Below are positions 1 through 5,559 of a stretch of DNA of 5,559 bases, one piece after another. The position numbers and the translations under genes were made by a program. Within the stretch, counting starts at the first letter, position 1. Every line of letters begins with the position of its first letter. The notes under the pieces are model-generated. The model was not told where the DNA came from and did not search any database. It saw only the letters and a list, made by a program, of their open reading frames with translations. This DNA comes from Bacteroidota bacterium (GTDB taxonomy: Bacteria; Bacteroidota; Bacteroidia; UKL13-3), in NCBI GenBank assembly GCA_947462865.1, contig CANHRW010000137.1:1-5559 (forward strand). The letters are read 5' to 3'.

Positions 1-15
1 TATAAATCCATCCGT

Positions 16-43
16 TTTGTAAGAACATTTTTAATTACATTTG
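16..43 (+). promoter_or_regulatory. Candidate Bacteroidota-type promoter for the five-gene unit
   Basis: TACATTTG at 36-43 is an exact match to the Bacteroidota -7 box (TAnnTTTG), and a TTTG at 16-19 could serve as the -33 box. The 16-base gap between them is a little shorter than the roughly 17-23 usually quoted for this promoter class. A transcript starting about 7 bases after the -7 box would begin near position 50, leaving almost no leader before the ATG at 55. This is either a near-leaderless start or a chance match in AT-rich DNA. No other full TAnnTTTG match was noticed in the short gaps between the five genes. Confidence 0.35.
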
Positions 44-54
44 AATAAAAAAAT

Positions 55-1749
55 ATGCTTACCATCATACAGAGACAATTTTTACCCAATAAAATTAAAG
101 TCAATTCTTGGACCGACATCCAGCCCTATTTCGAAGATTTATTGTCCCGCACTTTTCATTCAGTTGAAGCGTTAAAGAAATGGCTCAAAGACAGGAGTGA
201 ATTAGAGGCATTTTTAAGTGAAGATTTGGCTTGGAGGTATGTAAAGATGACTTGCAACACTTTAGATAAAGATTTAGAACAGGCATACTTGTTTTTTGTA
301 AATGAAATTGAGCCTCAAATTGCTCCTTATTCAGACCTATTAAATAAAAAGTTAATTGAGTCTGCCTTTTGTAAAGAACTAGACACTGAAACTTATTTTG
401 TGTATCTAAGAGGCATTCAAAAGGAAATTGAAATTTTTTCAGAAAAAAATATTCCATTGTATGCACAAATTGCCACTGAATCACAAAAATATGGCAGTAT
501 TATAGGTGGCCTAAGTATTGAATTTGAAGGCAAGGAATTAACCTTACAACAAGCATCAAATTATTTAAAACACACTGACCGTGCAATACGTGAAAAGGTA
601 TTTTTATTGATTCAAGAAAAAAGATGGGATCATGCCAATGAATTGGATGAACTGTTCAATCAATTGGTTCAATTGAGGCACCAAGTTGCACTCAATGCCG
701 GATTTGAAAATTACAGAGATTATAAATTTGCTGAACTTGGTAGATTTGATTATTCACCTAAAGATTGTTTTTCATTTCACGAAGCCATTAAAAAAGAAAT
801 TGTACCCTTAGTTAAGAAGCTTAACAAAGAGAGAGCTAAGGCTCTCGGACACCCATTGAAACCATGGGATTTAGAAGTAGATACTCAGCAAAGAAATGCA
901 TTGGAACCATTTACCAGTGGCGCTGATTTATTAGACAAAACAGTTCAATGTTTCAAAAAAATTGACGACTATTTTGCCTGGTGTATTGCAACCATGGATG
1001 AAATGAACCGTTTGGATTTAGAAAGTAGAAAAGGCAAAGCACCTGGTGGATACAATTACCCAATGGCAGAAACACATGTGCCATTTATTTTTATGAATGC
1101 TGCAAGCAGTACCCGTGACGTTGAAACCATGGTTCATGAGGGAGGGCATGCTGTTCATTCATTCTTGTCTAAAGATTTGGAATTGGCAGCATTTAAAAAC
1201 TGCCCGAGCGAGGTTGCAGAACTGGCCAGTATGAGTATGGAATTATTGAGCTACGAAGGCATGTCGGTTTTTTATCCTGAACCTGAATCATACAACAGAG
1301 CAAAAGAAGAACATTTAGAGGGTATTATTAAAATACTTCCTTGGATTGCCTGTATTGATCAATTCCAACATTGGATCTATACCCATCCAACCCACACCAC
1401 TGAAGAAAGAAAAATACATTGGGCAAAGTTAAGCGATGAATATGGCACTGGCGAAGTAGATTGGTCGGGCATAGAACACTTTAGAAACAGTTCATGGCAA
1501 AAACAATTGCACTTGTTTGAGGTGCCATTTTATTATATAGAATATGGCATTGCCCAATTAGGAGCAATTGCCGTATGGAGAAATTTCCAACAAGACAAAA
1601 CCAAGGCCATTGAACAATACAAAAATGCATTGAGTTTAGGGTATACCAAACCCATCAAAGAAATTTACAAAACAGCTGGTATTGAATTTAATTTTGAAGC
1701 CAGTTATATCAAAGAATTGGTCTCCTTTTTAGAAAAACAATTGAACTAA
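55..1749 (+). CDS. M3 family oligoendopeptidase (zinc metallopeptidase, PepF-like)
   Basis: This is a 564-residue cytoplasmic zinc peptidase expected to cut short peptides, as M3-family oligoendopeptidases do; no signal peptide or membrane segment is visible. The zinc site is complete: HEGGH at residues 361-365 supplies two histidines and the catalytic Glu362. Glu389, in the AELAS stretch 24 residues further on, fits the third ligand, close to the spacing in thimet oligopeptidase. Other family landmarks are GKAPGGYNY (about 327-335), MNAASSTRD just before the zinc motif, and the tyrosine-rich PFYYIEYGIAQLGA (491-504), which helps form the active site. The N-terminal part of roughly 170 residues looks helical, as usual for M3. 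The length is normal for the Bacteroidota M3 group that is related to, but distinct from, classical PepF, so no symbol is given. The start is firm: an in-frame TAA lies at 46-48 and the ATG follows an A-rich run typical of Bacteroidota initiation. The natural substrate is unknown. Confidence 0.95.
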   Translation: MLTIIQRQFLPNKIKVNSWTDIQPYFEDLLSRTFHSVEALKKWLKDRSELEAFLSEDLAWRYVKMTCNTLDKDLEQAYLFFVNEIEPQIAPYSDLLNKKLIESAFCKELDTETYFVYLRGIQKEIEIFSEKNIPLYAQIATESQKYGSIIGGLSIEFEGKELTLQQASNYLKHTDRAIREKVFLLIQEKRWDHANELDELFNQLVQLRHQVALNAGFENYRDYKFAELGRFDYSPKDCFSFHEAIKKEIVPLVKKLNKERAKALGHPLKPWDLEVDTQQRNALEPFTSGADLLDKTVQCFKKIDDYFAWCIATMDEMNRLDLESRKGKAPGGYNYPMAETHVPFIFMNAASSTRDVETMVHEGGHAVHSFLSKDLELAAFKNCPSEVAELASMSMELLSYEGMSVFYPEPESYNRAKEEHLEGIIKILPWIACIDQFQHWIYTHPTHTTEERKIHWAKLSDEYGTGEVDWSGIEHFRNSSWQKQLHLFEVPFYYIEYGIAQLGAIAVWRNFQQDKTKAIEQYKNALSLGYTKPIKEIYKTAGIEFNFEASYIKELVSFLEKQLN

Positions 1750-1752
1750 CAA

Positions 1753-2358
1753 ATGAAAATTATTTGTATTGGAAGAAATTACGCTGCCCATGCAAAAGAA
1801 TTGGGCAACGAAATACCTGAAAGCCCAGTTATATTTTGCAAACCAGATACCGCTTTGCTCAAAAACGATGAAGCATTTTACCATCCAGATTTTAGCAATG
1901 AAATACAGCATGAATTGGAATTGGTCATTCGCATTCAAAAAATGGGAAAAAAAATCCAAAAACAGTTTGCTCATTTATATTACAACGAAATTAGCGTTGG
2001 CCTTGATTTTACTGCCCGTGACAAACAAAACGAGTTAAAGCAAAAAGGTTTGCCCTGGGAATTGGCCAAAGCTTTTGATGGATCGGCATGCATTGGTAAA
2101 TTCATCCCCATACCAACTGCACCGAATGGCATTGATTTTAGCCTTCAAAAAAATGGGCAATTGGTTCAAGTAGGCAACACCCAACAAATGATTCATTCAT
2201 TTGACGACATTGTGAGTTTTGTTTCCAATTATTTTACACTGAAAGTAGGCGATTTAATTTATACTGGAACTCCAGCTGGTGTTGGTAAAATTGAAATTGG
2301 TGACACGCTAGAAGCTTGGATTGGAGAGGAAAAACTATTGCATTGCGAAATCAAATAA
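1753..2358 (+). CDS. Fumarylacetoacetate hydrolase (FAH) family protein, FAHD1-like
   Basis: This 201-residue protein is a compact single-domain member of the FAH superfamily, a group of metal-dependent (Mg/Mn) enzymes that hydrolyse, decarboxylate or tautomerise 1,3-diketo or alpha-keto acids. Metal ligands are visible as Glu54 and Glu56 (HELEL) and Asp85 (GLDFTARD). Lys106 (AKAFDGS) and the N-terminal His13/Glu16 pair (GRNYAAHAKE) complete the active site. All six residues sit at a constant offset of 17 from those I recall for human FAHD1 (His30, Glu33, Glu71, Glu73, Asp102, Lys123). The C-terminal LIYTGTPAGVG signature is also present. By analogy the activity may be acylpyruvate hydrolysis, oxaloacetate decarboxylation or oxaloacetate tautomerisation; annotation as a catechol-pathway isomerase would be less well supported because no aromatic-degradation genes are nearby. 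The ATG begins 3 bases after the M3 peptidase stop, so the two are almost certainly co-transcribed and perhaps translationally coupled. Confidence 0.93.
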   Translation: MKIICIGRNYAAHAKELGNEIPESPVIFCKPDTALLKNDEAFYHPDFSNEIQHELELVIRIQKMGKKIQKQFAHLYYNEISVGLDFTARDKQNELKQKGLPWELAKAFDGSACIGKFIPIPTAPNGIDFSLQKNGQLVQVGNTQQMIHSFDDIVSFVSNYFTLKVGDLIYTGTPAGVGKIEIGDTLEAWIGEEKLLHCEIK

Positions 2359-2367
2359 CTGAAGCAA

Positions 2368-4134
2368 TTGAGCTTATTTAATCGATTTTATTTGCTTGTT
2401 TCTGTTATGTTTTTCACTAGCAGTTTACAGGCACAAACAACCAAAGATGCCTTGTTCAGGTATCCTTTAGATTCATTGCCACATTTTATTTCGCCTTTTG
2501 GCGCCATCAGAGAAAATCATTTTCACAGCGGTGTTGATTTAAAAACACAAGAACGCGAAGGACTTCCTGTCTATGCCGCTGAATCTGGATACATTTCTAG
2601 GATTAAAATTGCAGCAAACGGCTATGGCAAGGCAATCTACATTGATCACCCTAACGGATTTAGCACAGTTTATGGACATCTACAATCATTTAAAGAACCT
2701 TTTGCCACATGGATTAAAAATGTCCAATACGCCAAACAGCAATTTGCATTTGACAGCATTTTAACACCAGGAATGCTCTTGGTTAATAAAGGAGATACCT
2801 TGGGACTATCTGGTAATTCAGGAGGTTCAACCGGGCCACACTTGCATTTTGAAATCAGAGAAAGTAAAACGGAAGAAACTTGGAATACGGGTTTATTTGG
2901 CATATTGCCTGCAGACACCTTGAACCCGTTTTTAAACACCTTGCATTTTTACCAATTTGTTCCTGAAGGAATTTTACTAGAAAAAAGAATAGATGACATT
3001 CCTAAAAAAATAGTTTTCAATGATGCCGACTCAATGTTTGGAAACATGTATGTGCTAACCGACACCATTCATTTAATACCAGATATGTATGGTATAGGCA
3101 TTGAAGCATTTGATTATATCCACAATAAAAAAGAAACAAAAGGTGTTTACCAATTTGGTCTGATTTACCATTTAGAAGAAATATTCAAATTCAAATTGAA
3201 CAAGTTTGCATTCAGTGAAACCAAATTTGTGAACCACCATGTAGATTACCCTTGGTTCAAAATCAAGAAAGAAAAAATCCAAAAATGTTTCATTGATGAC
3301 GGTAATAAGTTTAGTCAAGAAAGTAGTCACCACCATCAAGGAAAGTTTTTTGTAAAAGCCAATCAGTTAGATTCTATTGTAGTTTTTATTGGCGACATCA
3401 ACGACAATATGAGTTTTACTCAGTTCTATATTTGGGGCGATACCAGTATTGCTAGCAAACAAAAAACAGATTACTTTAAACGCATTCAAAACAAACCTAT
3501 TTGGAAGCCCAATCACCCTTTTAATTTTGAAGCTTCCGGATTTTCACTCAATGCCATTGCACATGCCACCTACGACACCATTTATTTTGATTTTGAGCAA
3601 TTGGACGGCCTAAAAAACAGTTATGCTTCAGTCTATAAAATTCATCAACCATATACTGCCATTCAACAACCTATTCAAGTTGCCATAGAGTGCACTCAAA
3701 ACAATGTTTCAAGCAATACCTTTTTGTGCTTGGCATCAGTTGGCAAAAACAATGAACTGAGGTATGCTGGTGGAACAAATCAAAATGGATGGGTAAAAGG
3801 CTCAATTGGCAATTTTGGAAACTACACCATTGCAGCTGATAGCATAGCACCAACAGCCATTTGGAGCAAAAGCAACCAAAATGACACTATTGCTGTAAGA
3901 ATAGTTATTGACGATAATTTTTCAGGTATTGCCAATTATGCTTTGTACTTAAACAACAACTGGGTTTTGGCAGATTACGATGCCAAAAACAACCTACTCA
4001 GTTACCTTTTTGACGAAGTGTATGATACACAAAAACTAAATACAGCCATCAGCCCAAAAGCCAATTGGAAATTGGTACTCATAGACAAACAAGGCAATCG
4101 TTCAGAATTCAATTGGCAAAGCAACTGGAAATAA
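2368..4134 (+). CDS. Secreted M23 (LytM-type) peptidase with long C-terminal region
   Basis: The predicted product is an exported zinc endopeptidase, probably cutting peptidoglycan cross-bridges or stem peptides in the periplasm. A signal peptide covers about residues 1-22 (hydrophobic FYLLVSVMFFTSS, likely cleavage after LQA and before Gln23). The catalytic domain spans about 30-190 with a complete M23 set: HSGVD (His53, Asp57), YGHL (His104), and GPHLHFEIR (His158, His160). A stretch of about 30 residues (106-135) between YGHL and the HLH motif is longer than in minimal LytM domains. Residues 190-588 are beta-rich; the part near 240-310 resembles the conserved extension of long Bacteroidota M23 proteins, and about 492-585 looks like an Ig-like beta-sandwich (SGI, then DKQGN). 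No type IX secretion tail was recognised. There is no suitable ATG: the TTG at 2368 keeps the signal peptide, CTG at 2359 would add Leu/Met-Lys-Gln, and ATG at 2407 would destroy it. The gene lies 9 bases after the FAH stop and in the same frame. Confidence 0.92.
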   Translation: MSLFNRFYLLVSVMFFTSSLQAQTTKDALFRYPLDSLPHFISPFGAIRENHFHSGVDLKTQEREGLPVYAAESGYISRIKIAANGYGKAIYIDHPNGFSTVYGHLQSFKEPFATWIKNVQYAKQQFAFDSILTPGMLLVNKGDTLGLSGNSGGSTGPHLHFEIRESKTEETWNTGLFGILPADTLNPFLNTLHFYQFVPEGILLEKRIDDIPKKIVFNDADSMFGNMYVLTDTIHLIPDMYGIGIEAFDYIHNKKETKGVYQFGLIYHLEEIFKFKLNKFAFSETKFVNHHVDYPWFKIKKEKIQKCFIDDGNKFSQESSHHHQGKFFVKANQLDSIVVFIGDINDNMSFTQFYIWGDTSIASKQKTDYFKRIQNKPIWKPNHPFNFEASGFSLNAIAHATYDTIYFDFEQLDGLKNSYASVYKIHQPYTAIQQPIQVAIECTQNNVSSNTFLCLASVGKNNELRYAGGTNQNGWVKGSIGNFGNYTIAADSIAPTAIWSKSNQNDTIAVRIVIDDNFSGIANYALYLNNNWVLADYDAKNNLLSYLFDEVYDTQKLNTAISPKANWKLVLIDKQGNRSEFNWQSNWK

Positions 4135-4170
4135 GTAAAACCAATTCCAAAGAACATTGTTATAGAAATT

Positions 4171-4623
4171 ATGAGCATTACATTAAAAGTCGGAGACAAA
4201 GCCCCAGCATTTTCATGCAGCAACGAAAACAACGAAACTGTTGCACTCAAAGATTTTAAAAACCAAAAACTGGTATTGTATTTTTATCCTAAAGATGATA
4301 CTCCAGGATGTACTGCCGAAGCCTGCGACCTCAGAGACCATTACACCAGTTTTCAGCAAGCTGGTTTCCAAATTTTAGGCGTTAGTCCTGATACAGCTGC
4401 TAAACACCAAAAATTCATTGCCAAATACAATTTGCCTTTTCATTTATTGGCAGACGAAAACCACGATGTTGCTGAAGCCTATGGTGTATGGGCAGAAAAA
4501 AGCATGTATGGCAAAAAGTACATGGGTATTTTAAGAACCACATTTGTGATTGATGAAAAAGGAAAGATTAGTCAGATTATAGAAAAAGTTGATACCAAAA
4601 ATCATAGTAAACAACTACTGTAA
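4171..4623 (+). CDS. bcp: Thioredoxin-dependent thiol peroxidase (Bcp/PrxQ-type peroxiredoxin)
   Basis: This 150-residue protein is a cytoplasmic peroxiredoxin that reduces hydrogen peroxide and organic hydroperoxides, normally recycled by thioredoxin. The family signature YPKDDTPGCTAEACDLRD (39-56) carries the peroxidatic Cys47, with Thr44 in the active-site loop. Cys52, five residues on, fits the resolving cysteine of atypical two-Cys BCPs (Cys45/Cys50 in E. coli). The conserved arginine of the peroxidatic pocket is Arg122 in GILRTTFVID. The N-terminal VGDKAPAF motif and the C-terminal KVDTKNHSKQLL are typical, and the length is normal. Cys16 is an additional cysteine not expected to take part. 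The ATG at 4171 places the N-terminus where the family starts. The 36-base gap from the M23 gene is the largest in the cluster, but I see no terminator or clear promoter in it, so the gene is probably in the same operon. Confidence 0.97.
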   Translation: MSITLKVGDKAPAFSCSNENNETVALKDFKNQKLVLYFYPKDDTPGCTAEACDLRDHYTSFQQAGFQILGVSPDTAAKHQKFIAKYNLPFHLLADENHDVAEAYGVWAEKSMYGKKYMGILRTTFVIDEKGKISQIIEKVDTKNHSKQLL

Positions 4624-4634
4624 ACTCAAAAGCA

Positions 4635-5258
4635 ATGTCAAGAAAAAACCTATATATCTTTTGCTTACTATTTGGTGTGTTCTTTTTATCTAGTTGTTCG
4701 CAACTTATACTAACCGCATATGGGATTAAACAAACTGGAACTTACCAAAATCAAGAAATTGAAAAACTTTGTAAAAAATACAATGTACCCGCAAATGCTT
4801 GTTACACTTTAGATACTGCTTATCTTGGCTTTTTATTTCAGCAAGATAGCCTCTACACTAAAGATCAAATCAACAACCATTTACAGGCTTTACAAGTGCT
4901 TTATTTCAATGAGAATGGACAACTTACTTCATACCATGTTAATTGCTATGCAGGTGGATTTCCCAATTTAAATTGGAACAGAACAGGGGCATTTAATACT
5001 TTCACACCTACTACAACCTGCCCTGTAGACAGTATTGTTTCTCTAGATACGCAATTGAAATACATTCAACCCTTGGTATCAAAAAGTACATTTACTAAAA
5101 ACAAAATCCATGTCTTTGTATTTTGGAATCATTTTATGGGGAGACAAAGCAAAAGATTGATTGAGTTGGTGAAGCAAAATAGTCAATTAACCAATGCCAA
5201 CAACCTAGAAATCCATTATATAAATAACGATAATTTCTTAGCCAAGGCATTGGAATAA
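4635..5258 (+). CDS. Uncharacterised lipoprotein with thioredoxin-like C-terminal segment
   Basis: This 207-residue protein is not assigned to a named family. It begins with a lipoprotein signal peptide: basic MSRKN, hydrophobic LYIFCLLFGVFF, then lipobox LSSC with Cys21 as the lipidated residue. The residues after Cys21 (SQLIL) lack the acidic surface-export signal described for Bacteroidota lipoproteins, so a periplasm-facing anchor is more likely than display on the cell surface. The mature part has four cysteines (46, 56, 104, 129), enough for two disulfides. The segment 158-195 reads as a beta-strand (IHVFVFW) followed by a helix (SKRLIELVKQN) and another strand (LEIHYINND), an order like the active-site region of thioredoxin folds. 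Where CxxC would be expected there is HFMGRQSK, so disulfide-reductase activity is unlikely. The ATG lies 11 bases after the bcp stop, indicating co-transcription. The lipoprotein call is solid; the fold is inference from pattern alone. Confidence 0.85.
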   Translation: MSRKNLYIFCLLFGVFFLSSCSQLILTAYGIKQTGTYQNQEIEKLCKKYNVPANACYTLDTAYLGFLFQQDSLYTKDQINNHLQALQVLYFNENGQLTSYHVNCYAGGFPNLNWNRTGAFNTFTPTTTCPVDSIVSLDTQLKYIQPLVSKSTFTKNKIHVFVFWNHFMGRQSKRLIELVKQNSQLTNANNLEIHYINNDNFLAKALE

Positions 5259-5331
5259 AAAACTGCCCTTTGAGAAGAATGAATGAAATAGTTTTGCTTC
5301 GATTGTGAAGAGTGGTTCGTGAATTCTTTTA
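5259..5331. other. Intergenic spacer after the operon
   Basis: This is non-coding DNA between the last gene and the hairpin array. It has no convincing rho-independent terminator: AAAACT (5259-5264) and AGTTTT (5290-5295) are complementary, but the stem is AT-rich and has a 25-base loop. CTTC/GAAG at 5297-5310 could make only a 4-base-pair hairpin. The stretch from 5295 to 5306 resembles the reverse complement of the start of the downstream repeat unit and may be a decayed inverted copy. Confidence 0.4.
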
Positions 5332-5450
5332 CTGTCAGGCTGCTGAGCAGCGTCGAACCCAATTATTGTTCTCTTGGGCGGCTGAGCTGCAATCGAACCG
5401 TCATATTGTTCTGTCAGGCGGCTGAGCAGCAGTCGAAGCCTAATTGTATT
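5332..5450. repeat. Tandem array of three 39-40-base hairpin units (REP-like)
   Basis: Three units follow one another with a period of 39 then 40 bases: 5332-5370, 5371-5410 and 5411-5450. Each has a GC-richer core of 29-30 bases followed by a 10-base AT-rich spacer (the first two end in ATTGTT and TATTGTT; the third is more divergent). By direct comparison, cores 1 and 3 agree at 27 of 30 aligned positions, and cores 2 and 3 at 23 of 30. All three share GCTGAGC and TCGAA. Each core can form a short hairpin around a TGA loop: GCTGC/GCAGC at 5339-5351 (perfect), 5378-5390 (one G-T pair) and 5418-5430 (one mismatch). The TGAGC...TCGAA pattern recalls REP-like intergenic palindromes seen in many bacteria. 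A transcription-stop, mRNA-stabilising or simply mobile-repeat role is possible; the sequence does not decide between these. Confidence 0.75.
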
Positions 5451-5496
5451 TTAAATAATTCTTCCGTGAATGGTCGCTTGTGAGTATTTGTTTGAT

Positions 5497-5559
5497 TCTC
5501 ACTTTTTTCTTAATAAAAAAGTAAGCAAAAAATCAAGACCCGCGCCAATCGGCTTAAAA
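5497..5559. repeat. Probable dispersed Bacteroidota intergenic element (inverted repeat plus tail), cut by the window end
   Basis: ACTTTTTT (5501-5508) and AAAAAAGT (5515-5522) form a perfect 8-base inverted repeat around the loop CTTAAT. A tail that becomes GC-richer at 5538-5553 follows. Read in the frame of 5533, the region encodes HFFLNKKVSKKSRPAPIGL, a string I recognise from memory as a recurring spurious peptide in Bacteroidota annotation, which suggests a repeated DNA element rather than a gene. That frame is open from an ATG at 5470 to the window edge (30 codons), so a partial small gene cannot be fully excluded. GTGAG/CTCAC (5480-5502) followed by six Ts could also be a weak terminator, but the 5-base-pair stem has a 13-base loop. 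Confidence 0.45.

Noticed and set aside
185..484. Minus-strand open frame of 99 codons inside the M3 peptidase gene
   Set aside because: It lies opposite a well-supported conserved gene, has no recognisable features, and is explained by the base composition of the real frame. The same holds for the minus-strand frames at 1729-1974, 2670-2939, 3671-3853 and 4002-4250.
4065..4259. Plus-strand 64-codon frame bridging the M23 and bcp genes
   Set aside because: It overlaps the conserved ends of both genes out of frame and its product shows no family resemblance. The frames at 1769-2038 and 2573-2764 are rejected for the same reason.
55..5258. A dedicated multi-gene defence, toxin or biosynthetic system
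   Set aside because: Each of the first four genes is a common housekeeping-type family with intact catalytic residues, and the fifth is a single lipoprotein. Nothing links them to one pathway beyond co-orientation and tight spacing.
5312..5425. A 37-codon open frame from GTG running through the hairpin array
   Set aside because: It begins at a weak start, lies almost wholly inside the repeats, and the 39-base then 40-base periods would shift the frame between units 2 and 3, so the repeats do not encode a repeated peptide.
5332..5450. CRISPR array
   Set aside because: The regularly spaced parts are only 10-base AT-rich spacers that resemble each other. CRISPR spacers are about 25-40 bases and unrelated to one another, and there are no cas genes here.
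5480..5510. Rho-independent terminator (GTGAG/CTCAC followed by Ts)
   Set aside because: The stem is only 5 base pairs with a 13-base loop, too weak to call, and the T-run is shared with the inverted repeat of the terminal element.

Overview
The window looks like ordinary chromosomal DNA of a member of the Bacteroidota. The evidence is AT-rich coding sequence, A-rich translation starts without Shine-Dalgarno motifs, one TAnnTTTG-type promoter candidate, and proteins that resemble Bacteroidota families (a long M23 peptidase with C-terminal extensions, and an LSSC lipoprotein). The genus cannot be told from the sequence; an environmental Chitinophagales/Sphingobacteriales/Flavobacteriales relative would fit.

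Layout: five genes lie head to tail on the + strand and occupy nearly everything from 55 to 5258, with gaps of 3, 9, 36 and 11 bases, so they probably form one transcription unit. In order they are: a cytoplasmic M3-family zinc oligoendopeptidase (55-1749); a FAHD1-like fumarylacetoacetate-hydrolase-family enzyme (1753-2358); a secreted M23/LytM zinc endopeptidase with a long C-terminal region, starting at a non-ATG codon (2368-4134); a Bcp-type thiol peroxidase (4171-4623); and an uncharacterised lipoprotein whose C-terminal part resembles a thioredoxin fold without a CxxC site (4635-5258). All five frames look intact, and the key catalytic residues of the first four are present.

The last 300 bases (5259-5559) hold no convincing gene. 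They contain a short tandem array of three 39-40-base hairpin-forming units (5332-5450) and, at the right edge, an AT-rich inverted repeat followed by a GC-richer tail (about 5497-5559). The tail resembles a dispersed element I remember from intergenic regions of Bacteroidota genomes. No tRNA, rRNA, CRISPR, transposase or phage gene is visible.

The gene set combines peptide turnover (M3), alpha-keto-acid clean-up (FAH), cell-wall hydrolysis (M23), peroxide defence (Bcp) and an envelope lipoprotein. These are general housekeeping functions with no obvious shared pathway, and I see no evidence of a new multi-gene system. The items most worth a second look are the hairpin array, the terminal repeat, the non-ATG start of the M23 gene and the redox-degenerate lipoprotein next to bcp.
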